DNA of 9,416 nt, taken from contig JAITKQ010000145.1 in assembly GCA_031278295.1 (NCBI GenBank), positions 1 to 9,416 of the forward strand, written 5' to 3'. How positions within the stretch are numbered: the stretch's first letter is position 1; every line of letters starts with the position of its first letter. A program made the translations under genes and the position numbers. The notes beneath the pieces were generated by a model, which saw only the letters and a list, made by a program, of their open reading frames with translations, ran no database searches and was not told where the DNA came from. Source of the DNA: Spirochaetaceae bacterium (GTDB lineage Bacteria > Spirochaetota > Spirochaetia > Treponematales > Breznakiellaceae). Shown here piece by piece: positions 6,606 through 9,416 of this stretch.

Positions 6606-8066
6606 TTAACCTTTTTTGACCGCGGCGGCGTGATCCGTCACGCCGCCGCCACCAAATTGTATGTTTCTTTGTTTCAAAATCCATTCGTTCAAACGCCATT
6701 CTACAAGATCCAGGCGTTTCATGTCACGGAATTCAATAAAAAACTTGTCGGCAAGCAAGTGCTCACCCCTAATATCGTAGTAATTTGCCAGATAAAACAG
6801 CATTTGCGCCTTGACTCGCTGATTCTTCTCCTGATCGACGCGGCGTAGCACGTCCATTTCGCCGGAAAAATCATAAAACAGACGCATAACATGGTAGTCC
6901 AACCTGCCGCGGTCAAGTTTCCTCAAAGCCTGTCCTACAAAAGCTTTTAGCTCGTTGTTCCTACCGCCGCCCTTCAGCCAATTTATGGCGGCGAGCATAG
7001 CGTAGCTGTTTTCGCCTGAAGCCTTGTTGTAGGCCGTTTCAAAGGCCCGCGCGGCTTCGGCATAAAGGCCCTTCTTCATTTTTTGAATGCCAAGCCCCTC
7101 AAGCGCGAAATAATAGTCCGGACGCAGCCTGACGATCATTTCGTAATCGCGTTCCGCGCCGTCAACATCGCCCAACTCGTCGCGTATCCCCGCGCTGTAC
7201 ACGTACGCGATAAAAATACCCGGCCCCAGCCTGCTCGCGTTGTCAAATTCTTCAAGCGCTTCCCGCTTCTCTCCCGTTTCCAGCAGAACACGGCCCCTGT
7301 CGTACGAAACCCAGTAACTGTCCGGACTCAGGCTTTTTGCCGTATCAAGGTCGGAAAGCGCCTCTGTCAGACGTCCGTTTTCACGGTAAAAGCGCCCCCG
7401 TTCGCTGTAGGGCTCGCTGCGGGCGGGGTACAGCCCTACAGCCTTGTTTAGCAGCGCTTCCGCCTCGTTGGCCTTCCGCACGAGGCGGTACACGTTGGCC
7501 CTGCCGTGCATCGCGTCCATGTTGAGCGGATCGGCGGCGAGGGCGCGGTCGAAATACGAGGCGGCCAGACTTACGGACTTTGCATTGATAAAAATTTGAC
7601 CAAGAACGTTGAGCGCCGGGACATGTGACGGATCGTCTTTTACGATTTCTTCAAGTAGCCGCCGCTGTTCCTTCGTCCTGCCGTAAGCCCCCTCGATGTT
7701 CGCTAGGATAAAACGGCTTTCCACATCGCTTTTGTCCCCGTTGACCAGGTCTTCCGCAACTGCGCGCGCCTCTTCCAGCCTGCCGGCGGAAACCAGTACG
7801 GAAGCCCTTAGCCGTCTGTTAGGCCTCAGTTCCGCCTCTTCCGGGCTAAGCGTGTCAAAAAGGGCGATAGCGCCATCAATATCACCCGCCTCAAGCAGGG
7901 CGGCAAGCTTGTCGATGAATCGATCCCGCGCGGGCGGCGCCTCTACGGTTTCGGGAACCGTTTCCGGCACGGCCGCTTTTGGGGGCGAAGCGCATGAGCA
8001 GGCAAGCAGTACCAGGCAAACGGTAAGCGGGCCGACCGCTGCGAATCCTCTTTTTTCTGCAAACAT
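6606..8066 (-). CDS. TPR-repeat lipoprotein
   Basis: With the ATG at 8066 the protein has 486 residues. A basic N-terminus (KR at 5-6), a hydrophobic stretch (7-21) and LLAC with cysteine at 23 make a clear lipoprotein signal, so the mature protein is envelope-anchored by a lipid. A short Pro/Glu/Thr linker (27-48) follows. Residues about 84-350 are at least seven tetratricopeptide repeats, recognisable by A/G-8, Y/F-11 and A-20 spacing and D/P turns, such as ALNVLGQIFI through ALAADP and the GLYAEAARAFETAYNKA copy. The C-terminal 130 residues are helical and not recognised. TPR lipoproteins are scaffolds for envelope complexes; the partner may be the TraB-family protein encoded two bases downstream. 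No Shine-Dalgarno precedes the ATG; a promoter-like pair ends 7 bases before it. An alternative TTG at 8102 would put 12 extra residues ahead of the signal peptide and is less likely. Confidence 0.88.
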   Translation of the reverse strand: MFAEKRGFAAVGPLTVCLVLLACSCASPPKAAVPETVPETVEAPPARDRFIDKLAALLEAGDIDGAIALFDTLSPEEAELRPNRRLRASVLVSAGRLEEARAVAEDLVNGDKSDVESRFILANIEGAYGRTKEQRRLLEEIVKDDPSHVPALNVLGQIFINAKSVSLAASYFDRALAADPLNMDAMHGRANVYRLVRKANEAEALLNKAVGLYPARSEPYSERGRFYRENGRLTEALSDLDTAKSLSPDSYWVSYDRGRVLLETGEKREALEEFDNASRLGPGIFIAYVYSAGIRDELGDVDGAERDYEMIVRLRPDYYFALEGLGIQKMKKGLYAEAARAFETAYNKASGENSYAMLAAINWLKGGGRNNELKAFVGQALRKLDRGRLDYHVMRLFYDFSGEMDVLRRVDQEKNQRVKAQMLFYLANYYDIRGEHLLADKFFIEFRDMKRLDLVEWRLNEWILKQRNIQFGGGGVTDHAAAVKKG

Positions 8067-8073
8067 ATTTTTT

Positions 8074-8102
8074 ATTATCGGAGAAGCGCGGAAAAAAATC
8101 AA
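8074..8102 (-). promoter_or_regulatory. Putative promoter of the TPR lipoprotein operon, leaderless type
   Basis: On the minus strand TTGATT (8102-8097) and GATAAT (8079-8074) are exactly 17 bases apart, matching four and five of six sigma-70 consensus bases. Seven bases separate the -10 from the ATG at 8066, so the expected transcript start is at or next to the start codon. No ribosome binding site is present. The 15-G tract lies about 40 bases upstream of the -35. Confidence 0.5.
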
Positions 8103-8142
8103 AACGAAACTGAGCGGCTTGGCGGCTTGGCTTCACAAGGTA

Positions 8143-8157
8143 GGGGGGGGGGGGGGG
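8143..8157. repeat. Second homopolymeric tract of 15 G
   Basis: Fifteen G on the plus strand lie 77-91 bases upstream of the lipoprotein ATG, about 75-90 bases before the inferred transcript start. Same length as the tract at 5385-5399. In Treponema pallidum, G tracts upstream of some tpr genes vary in length and alter transcription; a similar role here is inference. Confidence 0.85.
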
Positions 8158-8229
8158 TAGCGGGTAGTGAGTCATGGGCAGAAGCCCGACGGCGGGCGTG
8201 TATGTAAAATTAGAGGAAGCCGCTACTGG

Positions 8230-8771
8230 GGTCAGCCCCCGGTCTGGGAAGGCTGAGGTGAGGGTCAGACCCCTTTCGGAGGAGGCTGCGGACGGGGTCA
8301 GCGCCCGGACGGGAAGGCTGAGGGCGGGGTCAGCCCCGGACGGGGGAGGCTGAGGTAGGGGTCAGCCCCCGGATGGGGAAGACCGAGGGCGGGGTCAGCC
8401 CCCGGACGGGGAAGGCTGAGGTAGGGGTCAGCCCCCGGTCTGGGAAGGCTGAGGTGAGGGTCAGCCCCCTTTCGGGGAAGCTTCATCTGGGGTCAGACCC
8501 CGGACGGGGAAGGCTGAGGTAGGGGTCAGCCCCCGGTCTGGGAAGGCTGAGGTGTGGGTCAGACCCCGGACGGGGGAGGCTGAGGTGCGGGTCAGCCCCC
8601 GGACGGGGAAGGCTGAGGATCGGGTTCAGCCCCGGGAGGGGAACGCTGAGGGCGGGGTAAGCCCCCGTATGGGGAAGACCGAGGGCGGGGTCAGACCCCG
8701 GACCAAGAAGGCTGAGGTAGGGGTCAGCCCCCGGACGGGGAAGGCTGAGGTGAAGGTCAGACCCCGGACGG
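8230..8771. repeat. 33-bp tandem array, 16 units plus a partial
   Basis: Units beginning GGTCAG start at 8230, 8263, 8296, 8328, 8360, 8393, 8426, 8459, 8491, 8524, 8557, 8590, 8624 (GTTCAG), 8656 (GGTAAG), 8689, 8722 and 8755 (partial). Length is 33 bases, with 32 or 34 in five units. A typical unit reads GGTCAGCCCCCGGACGGGG then AAGGCTGAGGTAGG. TCAGCC can pair with GGCTGA and CCC with GGG inside a unit. Variant units recur in blocks: units 1-2 and 7-8 share GGTCTGGG then TTTCGG, and units 5 and 14 share GAAGACCGAGGGCGG. This implies multi-unit duplications. The minus strand can be read as a Pro-rich 11-residue repeat, but the 32- and 34-base units break the frame. Confidence 0.92.
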
Positions 8772-8788
8772 AAAACCCGGCCAGCCAT

Positions 8789-8819
8789 GCCTGGAGTTTC
8801 GCCAAACGAAACTCCAGGC
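8789..8819. repeat. Perfect 13-bp-stem hairpin
   Basis: GCCTGGAGTTTCG (8789-8801), loop CCAAA, and the exact reverse complement (8807-8819). It sits right after the 33-bp array. A run of seven A follows on the plus side, which is a T-run before the hairpin on the minus strand, so it is not oriented as a canonical terminator on either strand. Confidence 0.8.
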
Positions 8820-8859
8820 GTTCAAAAAAAGACCAGCCAACCGCACAGGCAAGAAAATC

Positions 8860-9055
8860 TATACCGATGATGTCATAGCCCCCTGCACCTCATCCGGGCA
8901 TTTTTCGGTATAAGCGCGGGCATTGGCTACCGTGGTATTCGCTTCTACCGGGACAGGGCTGCACCGCAGCCTTGTGAGCCATTTCCACCCGCGGGTACCC
9001 GCAGGCTTTGGGGCAAGGGGCCGGCAACTTTAGTTACCGCGACTTCCCCCTTTTT
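8860..9055 (+). other. Possibly structured, non-coding region upstream of the last gene
   Basis: No gene is visible. TATACCGA (near 8861) can pair with TCGGTATA (near 8905-8912); GGCTGC-ACC-GCAGCC lies near 8958-8972; GCGGGTACCCGC is a 12-base palindrome near 8991-9002; and a GGGG...CCCC pairing near 9015-9050 is followed by five T (9051-9055), which would suit a plus-strand intrinsic terminator or attenuator. I recognise no known RNA family. Function is a guess. Confidence 0.3.
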
Positions 9056-9170
9056 ATACTGGACTTAACTAGAAGCGCTATATTGGCGTGAATTTGCGTA
9101 ATTTGTGGAATTTTCCCCTGTTAGACCGGTTTTCAGCGGTTTTTACGCATTTACTTCCTTCAAATGCCGA

Positions 9171-9176
9171 TATATT
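9171..9176 (+). promoter_or_regulatory. Putative -10 box of the last gene
   Basis: TATATT ends 7 bases before the ATG at 9184, and no Shine-Dalgarno is present. The geometry is the same as for the lipoprotein gene. A -35 at the normal distance is poor, so this is weaker than the other two cases. Confidence 0.35.
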
Positions 9177-9183
9177 ATTAAGT

Positions 9184-9416
9184 ATGATCACCATCATTGA
9201 CGGAAATGTTGCTGATATTAAATTTGAAAACGAAAAAAACCTAGGCGATGTACTGGCCGGCATCGAAAGGTGGGTTGACGGGAGCGGATTTTGCCTGAGC
9301 CGCATAAACATCGACGGTGTCGAAGCGGAAACAAGCGATATGACCGCCCTTTTTGACGCCGAGATCAGGGATACAAAGACATTGCTGATAGAAACCACGC
9401 CGTTTGCCGTTCTTTA
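9184..9416 (+). CDS. Hypothetical protein, 5' part only
   Basis: An open frame of 77 codons starts with ATG at 9184 and continues past the window end. The product begins MITIIDGNVADIKFENEKN and is acidic and soluble-looking, with no signal peptide or membrane segment in the visible part. Its pattern of short beta strands (ITIIDG, CLSRINIDG, TLLIETTPF) and a central helix (NLGDVLAGIERWV) suggests a small alpha/beta domain. I do not recognise the family. Support for it being real: codon use like its neighbours, a low-stop frame, an ATG preceded by an AT-rich region with a -10-like box, and an intergenic upstream stretch. It is divergent from the lipoprotein gene, 1.1 kb away. No function can be assigned. 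Confidence 0.7.
   Translation, partial: MITIIDGNVADIKFENEKNLGDVLAGIERWVDGSGFCLSRINIDGVEAETSDMTALFDAEIRDTKTLLIETTPFAVL

Noticed and set aside
6604..6699. Upstream extension of the TraB-like gene by 32 residues
   Set aside because: It overlaps the end of the lipoprotein gene and is a basic, family-unlike segment; ATG 6603 has a ribosome site and starts just before the homology.
7891..8175. Phase-variable N-terminal extension of the lipoprotein through the C tract from ATG 8175
   Set aside because: In the three possible tract phases the frame either misses the gene's frame or meets a stop (TGA) just after the tract, so length change cannot fuse it to the gene.
8230..8771. CRISPR array
   Set aside because: The units are contiguous without unique spacers and no cas gene is present.
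8298..8788. Minus-strand Pro-rich 11-residue repeat ORFs (LPRPGADPYLS type), and a plus-strand counterpart to 8878
   Set aside because: The repeat unit is 33 bp so any frame looks periodic, but 32- and 34-base units split the frames, and there is no ribosome site or signal peptide.

Overview
The window looks like a spirochaete chromosome, most likely a Treponema relative. This is inferred from three things: a TPR lipoprotein followed by a TraB/PrgY-family membrane protein, long homopolymeric G tracts beside genes, and intergenic DNA full of palindromes and tandem repeats. The genes are GC-rich and close to one another in style. No RNA gene of a known family was recognised, and species cannot be set from sequence alone.

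Layout. Positions 1-709 hold no convincing gene but are rich in hairpins; they end in a good Shine-Dalgarno. Positions 710-2475 (+) are a two-gene operon encoding the N- and C-terminal halves of a split transketolase. Positions 2570-2857 are a GC-rich tandem array of four units of about 79 bp, each centred on GGGGTCTGACCCC. Positions 2872-3178 hold a perfect AT-rich palindrome and what looks like a frameshifted, truncated transposase. Three minus-strand genes follow (read right to left): a TPR lipoprotein (8066-6606), a TraB/PrgY-family protein (6603-5401, two bases after the lipoprotein gene) and, after a 168-bp spacer, uvrC (5232-3211). Positions 8067-9183 are a 1.1-kb divergent intergenic region with a 15-G tract, a 33-bp tandem array of 16 units plus a partial one, a 13-bp-stem hairpin and a possibly structured RNA region. 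A plus-strand gene of unknown function starts at 9184 and runs off the end.

How the genes fit. The transketolase pair serves the non-oxidative pentose phosphate pathway. UvrC is the dual-incision nuclease of nucleotide excision repair. The lipoprotein and TraB genes are translationally close and probably act together at the envelope, but their role is unknown. Three genes (uvrC, the lipoprotein and the last gene) have a good -10-like hexamer only 7-9 bases before their best ATG, which suggests leaderless or nearly leaderless transcripts.

The most unusual content is non-coding: two different tandem arrays sharing a GGGGTC/GACCCC palindromic core, two G tracts of exactly 15, a long palindrome embedded in frame inside uvrC, and a mutually exclusive stem pair at the left edge.
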